Position numbers and translations under genes: made by a program
The notes under the pieces: generated by a model
Told to the model about the DNA's origin: nothing
What the model saw: the letters and a program-made list of their open reading frames with translations, nothing else
Database searches by the model: none
Assembly (NCBI RefSeq): GCF_009497155.1
Contig: NZ_WINI01000009.1
Coordinates: forward strand, 1-64,000
Direction of reading: 5' to 3'
DNA length: 64,000 nt
Origin: Glaciimonas soli
GTDB lineage: Bacteria > Pseudomonadota > Gammaproteobacteria > Burkholderiales > Burkholderiaceae_D
Part shown: piece by piece, positions 1 to 9,500 of the stretch
Position numbering within the stretch: the stretch's first letter is position 1
How the letters are laid out: each line of letters starts with the position of its first letter

Positions 1-1
1 C

Positions 2-1219
2 GGCACTGAAGGCACGCCTTTTGGAAAAATACGGAAAAATAATTACCCCTGTTTATATGCCGTGGCATTAATTTTGTTTGGGCCGTGGAAAGTGATGCAA
101 GCGCTCCCAATCGTTGGTCTGTCGAAGCATGCCACGCAACTATATGGCTATATTCGACGTTTAGCGCCACTCATAGAAGAATTGCTCATCACGCCATTTA
201 TTTCCCCGCAATTTTTGCGCTATCTCCAAACGCCTGCAGTGCGCTTGATCACCAAAGAGGCAGTGATCAAATCGCTACCATCGTGGTTTGAAGAAACCTT
301 TGGTCATAACTCGGCAGAAGATCAACAAAAGGCGGCCCAAATATGGCAAGAAGAACCGGCATTGCGCCAATTGATACAGCGCTTGGATGCCTATTGGCCG
401 CATCGTTATAAACCCACGGTGTGCCCGATGTGCAACAGCACCAGCATACAAAAAAGATATTGCGTGTCTAGCGAACAGTATTATGGGTGTACGGCTTGTA
501 GTAGTCATTTTTCTGCTACGCATAGCACCCCGTTCCATCGTCTGCGTTCCGAACACTATCGGCGGCTATATGCAACGGCATTGGTATTGTGGGGAACATG
601 GAAAATTAGCCGCACAACCCATGTCATTGGGTGCAGCATAGAAAAGCAAGTGCATACTTATATTGCGCGCTTGCAGCCATTGATAGACGAACTCGATGTG
701 CGGCCACTGACCTCACGCCCATCCTTTCGATTTGGTATTACCCCGGCACAGCAAGGGATACGCTGTATGCGTTGCGATAGCGACGACTTAATTTTTTGGC
801 GTCGTAATACCCCGGATAACCCTACGATAAAATGCAATAGCTGTCAGCATAGTTTTGCTTTACATGTTGAACGCAGACAATCATTACCGATTCCCGACAG
901 CATCTGTTGCCCTGCCTGTACCAGCAAAAATTTACTGCAAGAAAAACATCCAGATGGTCGGTATAAATATCGCTGCAAGGATTGCCGAAGCGCCTTTATG
1001 TATCCGCCCAAGAACCCCAACCAATCAAAACACGCGTCCAAAATTCCACTGCCACCAGTGCCTGCCGGTACATCATGCCCATTGTGTGCAAGTGGAGATG
1101 TGTATGTTAAGGGATGGTCTCCAGATCGCAGGCCTGTATTTAAGTGCCGAGGCTGTGCACGACAATTTATCAGTAACCCTAAACGGCCTGCATCACAGAC
1201 CCGCCCCTTGATTGAATAA
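2..1219 (+). CDS. multi-zinc-ribbon protein, 5' end cut off by window edge
   Basis: The frame is open from the first bases; the first normal start codon is a GTG at 62. The residues encoded before it (GTPFGKIRKNNY) resemble an internal copy (STPFHRLRSEHY), followed in both by a W-K helix and a PLIxEL segment. The true start therefore lies left of the window. Four zinc-ribbon-like pairs of CxxC are visible (CPMC/CTAC, CMRC/CNSC, CPAC/CKDC, CPLC/CRGC). The repeated module resembles DUF746-type proteins of Burkholderiales mobile DNA, but that name is from memory and tentative. It points away from the late operon and may be a lysogenic-conversion gene or flanking chromosome. Nucleic-acid binding is only an inference. 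Confidence 0.7.
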   Translation, partial: GTEGTPFGKIRKNNYPCLYAVALILFGPWKVMQALPIVGLSKHATQLYGYIRRLAPLIEELLITPFISPQFLRYLQTPAVRLITKEAVIKSLPSWFEETFGHNSAEDQQKAAQIWQEEPALRQLIQRLDAYWPHRYKPTVCPMCNSTSIQKRYCVSSEQYYGCTACSSHFSATHSTPFHRLRSEHYRRLYATALVLWGTWKISRTTHVIGCSIEKQVHTYIARLQPLIDELDVRPLTSRPSFRFGITPAQQGIRCMRCDSDDLIFWRRNTPDNPTIKCNSCQHSFALHVERRQSLPIPDSICCPACTSKNLLQEKHPDGRYKYRCKDCRSAFMYPPKNPNQSKHASKIPLPPVPAGTSCPLCASGDVYVKGWSPDRRPVFKCRGCARQFISNPKRPASQTRPLIE

Positions 1220-1302
1220 GGGTGAGGCGAAAAGCACATTGGCCCGCATCACGTGCTTTAACTAATTTGTTTGCAAGTGAAAATCTGAAACTGAAAATTC
1301 AA

Positions 1303-1752
1303 ATGAACAAAATTCGCGTGAAACTTGAAAGTAAAATTACTGCCTACTTTGGAAAAATGCATGAAAAAAACATGGAAAAACTTTTGCAAAATACACGCAA
1401 AGGCTCGGATAAGAGCGCAGAAAAACTTGCGGATAGTTTTATCAATACCTACACTGCGCTTTCAATAGCAGGAGGACTCTCCGCCTTTTCGCTAGCTCCT
1501 CTTGCCGCCAAATACTTAAGGGCACACCGAGAACTCTCATTACATGACTTAAGTACCCAACTTTGCGAGTTCCGCAGCATCATGTTTTTTATCGGTGCTT
1601 TGGCTGTGATAATGCTTGGTTTCTTTGTCGTTTTAAATATCAGAGACAGGGCATTTGCCATCTACGATGATCTTGAAAACAAAAAGAAAAACGAAGCTAA
1701 GGCCATAAAACGCAGACTTAGTAAAAGACCGGGTACATCACGTCCAGTCTAA
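1303..1752 (+). CDS. small membrane protein, two predicted helices
   Basis: The product is 149 residues from the ATG at 1303. The frame opens earlier with a GTG at 1222, but the internal ATG gives a more usual basic start (MNKIRVKLES). Two hydrophobic stretches are visible (around TALSIAGGLSAFSLAPLAA and FFIGALAVIMLGFFVVL), with lysine/arginine-rich ends. It is convergent with the endolysin gene, with one base between the stops. A holin-like role is conceivable from the neighbour, but the opposite strand and the long charged N-terminus argue against it. I do not recognise the family. Confidence 0.55.
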   Translation: MNKIRVKLESKITAYFGKMHEKNMEKLLQNTRKGSDKSAEKLADSFINTYTALSIAGGLSAFSLAPLAAKYLRAHRELSLHDLSTQLCEFRSIMFFIGALAVIMLGFFVVLNIRDRAFAIYDDLENKKKNEAKAIKRRLSKRPGTSRPV

Positions 1753-2382
1753 TCACACGATCATCCTCATTGCTGCGCTGGTAAGTAACTCACGGTGCGC
1801 CAAGCCGTTGATGCCGCCATTGACACGCTTAGTCACTCTCACGAGATCGCCCATGATGCAATCGGGTACATTACCTTCCCACCAAGCGATAGAGGCGCGA
1901 AGTGCGATTACAGGTTGCGCCAACAGATCAGGTGTATTTTCTAAATCGAGTTTGAGCGCTTTACCAACCACGGCATAATTGTCTTTACCAGTCACTTGCA
2001 GCAAACCCCGACCACGATATTGGTAGCCATCACCTGGTGTCGTGTTACCTAAGCGATTGCTATACACTTTATTCGCCAGTGCCACTGGATTACGCAGATA
2101 CGGCAGAGCTTGTTCGTTAGTGCCAAACCGATGCGGCCAGACTGCAACGATGCGCTCCGGTGTGGTGTAGAACAGGTTTTCTTCCAGGCGTTCCAGCATA
2201 CTGCTTTCATGCAGCACCTGCCCTAAAAAATCATCAATTTCACTATCACCTAACGAAAAAGTCCTACTCGAAATCTCCGCTGCAAACACCGCTGCCCAAC
2301 GCTGTGCGGTTGCAGGTTTCACTTGGCAAGAAATGAGGATGGCATGCCAATCATTGACCGTTCTGATTTTTGTCACGTTCAT
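1753..2382 (-). CDS. GH19-type endolysin
   Basis: This 209-residue protein matches the phage glycoside hydrolase family 19 (chitinase-fold lysozyme) pattern and would cleave peptidoglycan glycan strands at lysis. The first catalytic acid is expected in the HES motif (Glu59), and the second in the E-N-L-F-Y segment (Glu68). The substrate-site motif GDGYQYRGRGLLQVTG lies at residues 117-132. It has no signal peptide, so it would depend on a holin, and none is clearly identifiable nearby. It is the last gene of the leftward late operon and overlaps the upstream small gene by four bases (ATGA). Family assignment is strong. Confidence 0.9.
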   Translation of the reverse strand: MNVTKIRTVNDWHAILISCQVKPATAQRWAAVFAAEISSRTFSLGDSEIDDFLGQVLHESSMLERLEENLFYTTPERIVAVWPHRFGTNEQALPYLRNPVALANKVYSNRLGNTTPGDGYQYRGRGLLQVTGKDNYAVVGKALKLDLENTPDLLAQPVIALRASIAWWEGNVPDCIMGDLVRVTKRVNGGINGLAHRELLTSAAMRMIV

Positions 2383-2600
2383 AGTTCGATAATTTCAATT
2401 GGTAAATTTTCAGCCGCGCCTTCGATCACGCCATCCCGGATAAATACTTGTGTGTTGATGATGGCGTCACCTCTGGCTTGCGTGATGCCACCGCCTGGCA
2501 ACTGAAATGTTACAGTACCGCCATCAACAGCAATTACCGTACCAACCATTAGCGGCGGATTGGGTAATAAGCCGAGTAAGACTTTGTAGGGATTACGCAC
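2379..2600 (-). CDS. small phage tail-module protein
   Basis: A 73-residue acidic, beta-rich protein (PPLMVGTVIAVDGGTVTFQL) lies between the tail-tip protein and the endolysin. It overlaps both neighbours (8 bases upstream, 4 bases downstream), so it is translated as part of the late operon. I recognise no family. The short beta barrel-like pattern fits a small baseplate or tail-tip accessory protein, but that is inferred from position only. Confidence 0.7.
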   Translation of the reverse strand: MRNPYKVLLGLLPNPPLMVGTVIAVDGGTVTFQLPGGGITQARGDAIINTQVFIRDGVIEGAAENLPIEIIEL

Positions 2601-4548
2601 GACTCACCTCTCTTGTCTCCACCCCTATTGATTGCCAGATTTCCGGTCGCCCAACATCGACTGCCGTACTACGCACAATGCCGCGTCGCTTGGTACTGCC
2701 ATCTTCATAATCGATAAACTTACCGGGAACGATAATGCCCGTCTCTCTCAATACCGGTAGCTTCAAGGTGATATCGGCGCGACGCCCGGTGTCAGATAAA
2801 ATCGCAACCCCTCTCTGACGCGCAGCATCAGCATGAGTAATCAAACTATCCGTGACCATGGTAGCGATGTTGTCACCTGCCGTTCCTTGTCGCGTCACCT
2901 GCCCCAGCACACCATTACTGATACCAGACACAAATACACGGTTATAGCGCGGTGTTTCTTTCCATTCAATCGCTTCTCGCGTCGTCACATCTGCTGGCAA
3001 CTCATAGTCCGGTGTAATACCACCCCACTCCCATGCAGGCTTTGGATAGATCGGCAAAATCCGCAATTGCGCCTCAGTCGCATGTGGTTGAATATAACCG
3101 CCCGCTGCCGATGCTATTCTGTTTAACGCCGAAATATAACTCCCTTGATGTGACCAGACACCAGCTGGCACTAACCAATCCGTGAGTTGCCAATCAACTT
3201 GCCAGTCCAGCGGTACGCCATTTACTGTCAACACATCACCCATTAACTGCTGCGCAGTACGTGCCTGTGGGTTCATGAAATAGCTATTGGGTGCATATGG
3301 CGTATCCAACAATGCCGATTTCCCACGCCCTGCTATCTTGACACTACGCTGACCGAAGGTGCGTTCACGGCTGAGCGATTCAACAATAAAGCGGTACGGT
3401 GCACCATTGATCAATGCTTCAACTTCCACCGGATCACCATCACGACCAGGTTCCAGATCACGCAATGTGCGCTCTGGTAATGACGCCGTAAAACTCCATG
3501 TCCATGATTCATAATCAATTGCCAGCGTCATGCCCAATGTCGGCAAATCAATGTTGCCATCTACTCGGATTAATGCTGCACTATTGATCACGACATATAC
3601 CCTTAACTTTGGTACGACGATGGTTTGTGCTGGATCAGTTTCTTGACGACAGATGAAGACCAGCTGCGTATCACCATGAGTATCAATGAATAACAATTGC
3701 ACCGCACACCCTAACGGTGGTACGTAACAGGGATCAAGCACTGGCGTTACCGGCCATAACAACATTCCTGCCTGTGGTCGCATTGCTGCTTCGAATTTAG
3801 TCCCGACACCAATAGGTAATGACCACCCTGATCTGGCAAACTCCGACTGTTGAAGCGAGTATGTACCCGCACTCTGCCAACGTCCTGCGATCTGATTACG
3901 GCTCGCACGTAAAGCACACTGCCAAGGTGATTGCTTGGCGCTTGATGCGGTTACGCTGCCTTGCTGAAATGTTGTGAGCGCACTTGGGCGGCGATCATGC
4001 AGACCATCTTGTGAGATGACGTTATGCGTGATGGTAGCCAGACGCTCCGCATCGTGTTGCGCTAAGCAGCACAACAACGGTGTCGAAAAGACCGTCTTCG
4101 GTTTGCATGACAAGATACCCGTCGTTGCCGATCTTGCTTGTCGCCAGTCGTTCGCTTGCACTGCATGCGTGCGTAAAATACCGTGACGACTATCAAGTAC
4201 GGTAATGCTGGCAGGCTGTGTCATCTGCCAGTAATTCACCGGTTCGGCTACGGTGGGCCGCACTGCGCCTGATACATATTTCACCGCTACACCGCCGGTC
4301 AGTGTCGGTAAGCGACTATTGATCATCACATCGACCAGCACTGTGATCGTTGCCCTGCCAGTCATCGTCGGCAACACCCCAATAGCCACCGCATTCGTCA
4401 CGGTAGTCATTTGCATGTTGCCTGACATGCTGGGCAACGCCCCATTGAGGGTAACTAATTTCGGTAGCTCTGGCGTACTGCCCATCTCACCAAACACCAA
4501 CCCCAATGGCTGCTTGATAGCCAGCGGATCGCTAAAGACGAGTTCCAC
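2593..4548 (-). CDS. tail-tip / baseplate hub-like structural protein
   Basis: The product is 651 residues. The first ~100 residues hold repeated short segments of the type LPxMxGxxxxT (three visible, around residues 40-90), suggesting a small repeated beta motif. The remainder is rich in beta strands and tryptophans. The C-terminal half (RYNRVFVSGISNGVLGQVTR; VPGKFIDYEDG) resembles hub proteins that close the tail tip of siphophages. It lies near the end of the tail module, where such proteins are expected. No catalytic motif is seen. The hub role is an inference from order and composition. Confidence 0.75.
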   Translation of the reverse strand: MELVFSDPLAIKQPLGLVFGEMGSTPELPKLVTLNGALPSMSGNMQMTTVTNAVAIGVLPTMTGRATITVLVDVMINSRLPTLTGGVAVKYVSGAVRPTVAEPVNYWQMTQPASITVLDSRHGILRTHAVQANDWRQARSATTGILSCKPKTVFSTPLLCCLAQHDAERLATITHNVISQDGLHDRRPSALTTFQQGSVTASSAKQSPWQCALRASRNQIAGRWQSAGTYSLQQSEFARSGWSLPIGVGTKFEAAMRPQAGMLLWPVTPVLDPCYVPPLGCAVQLLFIDTHGDTQLVFICRQETDPAQTIVVPKLRVYVVINSAALIRVDGNIDLPTLGMTLAIDYESWTWSFTASLPERTLRDLEPGRDGDPVEVEALINGAPYRFIVESLSRERTFGQRSVKIAGRGKSALLDTPYAPNSYFMNPQARTAQQLMGDVLTVNGVPLDWQVDWQLTDWLVPAGVWSHQGSYISALNRIASAAGGYIQPHATEAQLRILPIYPKPAWEWGGITPDYELPADVTTREAIEWKETPRYNRVFVSGISNGVLGQVTRQGTAGDNIATMVTDSLITHADAARQRGVAILSDTGRRADITLKLPVLRETGIIVPGKFIDYEDGSTKRRGIVRSTAVDVGRPEIWQSIGVETREVSRA

Positions 4549-4552
4549 GTTG

Positions 4553-4945
4553 TTAGACTATCGTACCAAGCACCAGACGCGTCACACCACCAGCATACAA
4601 GGTGGTCGATGGCAGTTGGATAAAGCCATTGCCTTTACTATCGGTGACATCGCAATCCCAGGCAAGTTCATTATTGCCATTGATGACCCGCGCCCACGTC
4701 GCCACACCGGATTGCATAATCATGGCGTCCACTGCGGTTGCCAATGTCAGTACACCATCGACCACAGTTCCGGCTGGTTTCCTTAATGCCATTTCCACCA
4801 GTGGTACACCATCGGGTTCAGCGCCATTGGCTGGCTGCGGTGCCGAATAAATACGAATACGCGCAGGCTCGTTGCCGCTATTGAGAAACGTCAAGGTGCC
4901 GTTTAAGCGGGCGGTATTATGTACAGCCGAAATCGTCACCGTCAT
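4553..4945 (-). CDS. phage tail-module protein
   Basis: A 130-residue protein with a beta-sandwich-like pattern (alternating hydrophobics, TLTFLNSGNEPARIRIYSA) and no motif I can name. Its start overlaps the stop of the upstream gene by four bases (ATGA) and its stop lies four bases before the hub-like gene, so the block is translationally coupled. It probably encodes a minor tail-tip component. Similar small proteins accompany the hub in siphophage tail operons, but specific homology is not claimed. Confidence 0.7.
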   Translation of the reverse strand: MTVTISAVHNTARLNGTLTFLNSGNEPARIRIYSAPQPANGAEPDGVPLVEMALRKPAGTVVDGVLTLATAVDAMIMQSGVATWARVINGNNELAWDCDVTDSKGNGFIQLPSTTLYAGGVTRLVLGTIV

Positions 4946-5385
4946 GCGGCTACCTCCGGTGTCACCCTGTCAGCCACCACCGCTCTAAAGTGGTGGTGAT
5001 GATCCATCGTTAATGCGGAATAGGTGTGACGTTCATCAATATCGGCGAACGTAAATGTGCCAGTCACTACATCGCTCCAGGTCTCACGAATCAACAAGCC
5101 ATCGCGATCGCGGAATAAGCGCACACGCCTGTGCACTGGGGTATTGGTCACGCCCTTCTCAAGCACAGTGCCAGAGATAGTGCCACGTCCGGCATATTCC
5201 ATGTCGCGATAGCGCACCGGCTTATCGACTCGCTTTGCCATGGCAGATAGCAAGTTTGGTGCCGAAGCAAAGATTGCCACGCGTGGCGCGACACGAGGCA
5301 TGATAGCCTTATCCAAGGGGCTCGCTGCAAACGTGGTGCTGCCAAGTGACCGGATGAGATAAGAGGTTGCCGTCATGATCGCCAC
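4942..5385 (-). CDS. phage structural protein with carboxypeptidase-regulatory-like fold
   Basis: The 147-residue product has a C-terminal half (GRGTISGTVLEKG ... VRLFRDRDGLLIRETWSD ... GTFTFADID) that matches the general pattern of transthyretin/carboxypeptidase-regulatory-like beta domains, often found on phage tail surfaces. It carries a run of four histidines near the end (DHHHHF). It overlaps the upstream gene by 13 bases and the downstream gene by four. A surface-exposed tail decoration or fibre-tip accessory role is an inference from the fold pattern. Confidence 0.72.
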   Translation of the reverse strand: MAIMTATSYLIRSLGSTTFAASPLDKAIMPRVAPRVAIFASAPNLLSAMAKRVDKPVRYRDMEYAGRGTISGTVLEKGVTNTPVHRRVRLFRDRDGLLIRETWSDVVTGTFTFADIDERHTYSALTMDHHHHFRAVVADRVTPEVAA

Positions 5386-6551
5386 GGCCCCGTCACATCA
5401 AAGAAAACAGTGCCGCTGGTGGCAGAGGCAACTCCTCCCAATCGCACGGCAATAATTTTTTTATCACGCATGGCACCGGTACCTGCTACCTGATCCTTCG
5501 GCATAAACGCATTACCCACATCTTGCATAGCGTGCCAAATACCAACTGTCTCCCCCCTAAATGCACCTGCTACAAACAGCAATACTTTGCACAGCATCAA
5601 ACCATTATCCGCACCATTCGGAAAGCTGCCGAAGGCATAACCACTGGTACCGGAAGCATTAACGGCATTGTAATTACCGGAAATGGCCGATGCGCCAATT
5701 CTGAGTACCGGCTGTGAGCCACCGATGGCCGTATGCGAACGGGGCACATACACGCCATTGGAAGTCATGCCGACGCTATAACCCATGCAACCCGAGGCGG
5801 GTGAACCTGTCCACACCTGATCGTCAAAGGCACCTGCAATTGCACAGCCATAGGCGTCGCCACTTTTGTAGGAGGTGAAATCGCCAAACAGGTAAATGGC
5901 GTAATTATTGGTATTAGCATAGCTGGCCGCGATGCACACATACACGCATTTGCTGTCACCGAACACCATCCACGACCTGGCTACCGCATCTGCCGTCGTC
6001 GATTTTACCCAGTTCAGCCCACCAGTCTTTTGTGCAGTGTTGGGAAACTTTCCAGTGCCGTTATTAATATCACTCATGGACTCGAAACCAGCTACCCGTG
6101 CCGTCATGGTGCCGCTGTCATCGACTCGCAACAGGCAATTTGTTGCCGTCACATCTTGTGGTTGATACGCTGCCAGATTGCCATCACTGAAAGTTTTTCG
6201 CCAGGCTAGTGCTGCATTTTTAACGGTGATGGTGCCAAGCGCCGTGGTATTGGCAACCGTAGTCGCAAAACTGATCGCATTAGTGGTGATGCCGGTAACA
6301 CGCTGTTGCCCATTCAAAGTAGTCGGTGTTGCACCGGCCACCTCAATCACGGTGCCGATTTCTGCGCTGTGATTGGTCGCGACGGCAATGGTGGCAATGC
6401 CATCGACAACTACCAGTGATGTGGCGGTGCGCAACCCTATGCCATTGATCAGGCAGGCATCAAGTGCCGCCAGTAATGATCCTGCAGTACCGGATAGCAC
6501 GGGCGCATCCGTCATCGCACTGTGTAAATATTTTACGCTGGTGTCGAACAT
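5373..6551 (-). CDS. tail fibre / tip-associated beta-rich protein
   Basis: A 392-residue protein rich in Gly, Ala, Thr and Ser with long beta-strand patterning (IEVAGATPTTLNGQQRVTGI) and aromatic Gly/Asn stretches in the middle (YAIYLFGDFTSYKSGDAY). This composition is typical of siphophage tail-tip or receptor-contact proteins. It lies between the very large repeat protein and the smaller tip genes, with a 45-base gap upstream. No enzymatic motif or collagen repeats are seen. The role is inferred from composition and position. Confidence 0.7.
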   Translation of the reverse strand: MFDTSVKYLHSAMTDAPVLSGTAGSLLAALDACLINGIGLRTATSLVVVDGIATIAVATNHSAEIGTVIEVAGATPTTLNGQQRVTGITTNAISFATTVANTTALGTITVKNAALAWRKTFSDGNLAAYQPQDVTATNCLLRVDDSGTMTARVAGFESMSDINNGTGKFPNTAQKTGGLNWVKSTTADAVARSWMVFGDSKCVYVCIAASYANTNNYAIYLFGDFTSYKSGDAYGCAIAGAFDDQVWTGSPASGCMGYSVGMTSNGVYVPRSHTAIGGSQPVLRIGASAISGNYNAVNASGTSGYAFGSFPNGADNGLMLCKVLLFVAGAFRGETVGIWHAMQDVGNAFMPKDQVAGTGAMRDKKIIAVRLGGVASATSGTVFFDVTGPWRS

Positions 6552-6596
6552 TTTTTCTCTTTCAGTATGATTGATATTGGTTGTATTTTTGTAACG

Positions 6597-9500
6597 CTAG
6601 GGTCTATCGACATCACCCCGAATTAATAAGGTAAATGCATCGTCTTGCACCGTTTCGCTTCCCTGCTGAATGGTGCGCACTACCCACACCGGAAACAATG
6701 CACCCACCGTATTCATGCGCACGATATTGCCGACCGACCAACCTGAACCCCAGCCGCTAGCTTTGATCGTGAAATACGGTTGATGAGTTGCTGGGTTGAT
6801 CGGAGAGCAGTCGTTACCGGTGGTGCCAGTGGCGATCACGCCGACATGTTCACCGATCACCTCGAAGGCATTGGTATTGGTAAAGCGAAATACCCAGCGT
6901 TCAGTAACGGTGCCGATGTTGGAGACTTGTATTGGAGTCAAGGTATCGTTATAGGTCGCAGTGGCGACGTTGCCTACCACCGCATCGCGCCAGCTCACGC
7001 CATCCCAGGTCGCCTGATCAAACAGCGTCGCTACGCGTGACTTCATATCGCCTGCAATCAAGGCACTGGACACGTAAGAGCCGACTGGATAATGATGACT
7101 GAGTTGGCGGGTAAAACTGAGCTCGCCATTAATCTGCGCATCTGACACCACCGCCATGTCTTCAATGCGGTCTTCTATCGTGATCGGTTGGGCGTAAGTG
7201 CTGACATCCGTAAATGTCACGGTACCGGCTTCCAGATTGGCACTGTAGCCAAGGTTGATCACTTGTTTATTTTTATCTAACACGCGTACCCGCGACAACC
7301 GTACTCGCGCTACATCTATCGTTTGCTTATTGCTGACTGTAACCGGCTGACTGATTTTAGTATGCCCAATCACCGCATAACCACCCGGGCGAAAAATTGG
7401 CACCCGGCCATCTTGTGGCAGGCGCACCGGATCGATCCCGAGGATGTTGGCATCTAACGGCAAATACGAATACGCCACCGCATTGAATTTGATGCTGCTG
7501 GCAAACACCGGATAAGAGCGAAACAGTAGACCGTTGATCACGGCGCTGGCGTCATACCACGGTTGCCCTTCATTGCCAGCGGCTATGATCCAGATACCAA
7601 AGCGCACATTGATCACCCCGGTATCGACATCGACGTGACCGATGATTTTATTGCCAGTAATGGTCCCATCAGGATTGGCCGTGACATTGATCTGACTACC
7701 ATCCAAACGAGTCGCGACGATTTGCAAAGAGCCGGGGCGCAACGGAGACACTGGCGCACGGAATACGGCCTGATCCACTGGTTGTCCGGCGATAGTGGTC
7801 AATAACGATTTAACACTGATGAGGTTGGCGTTAGCTGGCATCCAGTTGGTGATCGTCGTGTTACCGGTAGCGTAGTCGATACTCCCGGCTATACTCGCAC
7901 TACCTGTCAATACATCCAGATTGGTATACAGGCGACCAGCACGATCAAAGTAATCCATGCCACCAAAGTTAAAACGGATGCTGCCGGGTACAATGACCTC
8001 ACTGAACTGACGGGTTAAATCAACCGTTAAGGCGCTGCTGGTAATGTCTTCCTTCGCATTGGTATTACTTGATGCAGCACGATAATTGACTTTGACTGAA
8101 GCACTCTCATCCATCGGCATATAGGCACCCACTGGCACATAGATAAATCCCGTGAACAGATAGCGCATGATGGAACCGCCATCTTTGTCAATACCGACCG
8201 GGAAATGACCGTATTGGGCTTTGGGTAAGCTGACGATAGTGTCGGGCTTAAAGGTGACTATGCCAGTGGTGTAGTTAATACTGCCGTGCGCTGTGCCGGT
8301 ACTATCTGATAAGCTGCCGCTGCCGTTATCTTTTAAGGTGAGATACGGATCGGTCTTGGCGATGGTGTATTCGACTGGATCATAGTTTTCATATAAGAGA
8401 TTGAAGGTCAGACTGACCGTGTTGGGCGTGATGTTCTTTTTCGCCAGTGCGATACTAACGGTACCATCGGGATTACGAATCGGCGCGGGGAACACTTCAT
8501 TGTCTGGTTCACCGTAGGTATACGCCACAGTATAGGTCTGACCACCGGCAGGCAGTTGATTCGGGATCAGTTTGATTTCACCGGTGACGTAATTGACCGT
8601 ACCAGTCGCGTCCCCCGTGATACCACCGTTGCCATTATCCAGCGCCGTTTTATCTTTGCCATTATTCCAGGTGATGACTATCGATGATGGCATCACACCG
8701 CGATTAGCACAAGCTAACATGATACTGGTCGGCTCCACGCCAGCGGTAGCGCGATTCAGATAATTCGCCTTGCTACCCCAGTTAGCAATGATGGTGCTGC
8801 CGACATCGGGCAATGCCCCCAATGTCACGGCGATGGTACCGGTGCTGTAACTGACGGTACCAGAACCAAAAGCCGCATCCGCACCCCGCAACATTCCGGC
8901 ACCGTTGTCGCGCAAATCCACCCATTTACCTTGGGCGCGATAAGCAACCCGTGTACTCCCCGGTGCCGGTGGTGGCGAGATGGTGAGCACATAGTTGTAC
9001 GCCCGGTTGATACTGGTGACCGCAATCCCGGCAGAATCGGCCAGCGACAATGGCGCACCGGCTGCTTTAAAGGTGATCGTCTTGGCTCCCGCATAGGCAG
9101 GACTGGTGCTGGCAAACGTGATCAAGCCATTCGCATAATTGATCGTCCCCACCGTAGTGGCACCATTGGTCAGCATGCCACCGACATCATTGAGCACCCC
9201 GCCAGTGAAATTAATTGCCAATGTGTTCGGCACTACCGGATTGCCTAGATACAGATTCGTGGCCGCGTTAAACGGTTGCGCAGTGGTGATCGTCACCATG
9301 CCATTGGAGGCATCAACCAAGGTATCGTACTCACCGGCAGCATTGGCGTCGATGATCGGTGTTTCGGTTTGGGCGCTGGGGACTAACTGCGTATAGATGC
9401 TTTTGCATTTAACCTTGAGGTCACCGATATTGACCAGTTCAACTATCGGCACTACGCCACAATAGGTGGCGGCATCGGCGACCACCGTATCCCGTACCAC

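Noticed and set aside
844-1239. Minus-strand frame of 131 residues opposite the zinc-ribbon gene.
   Set aside because: It is the shadow of a gene with four clear cysteine ribbons; its own translation has no family-like pattern.
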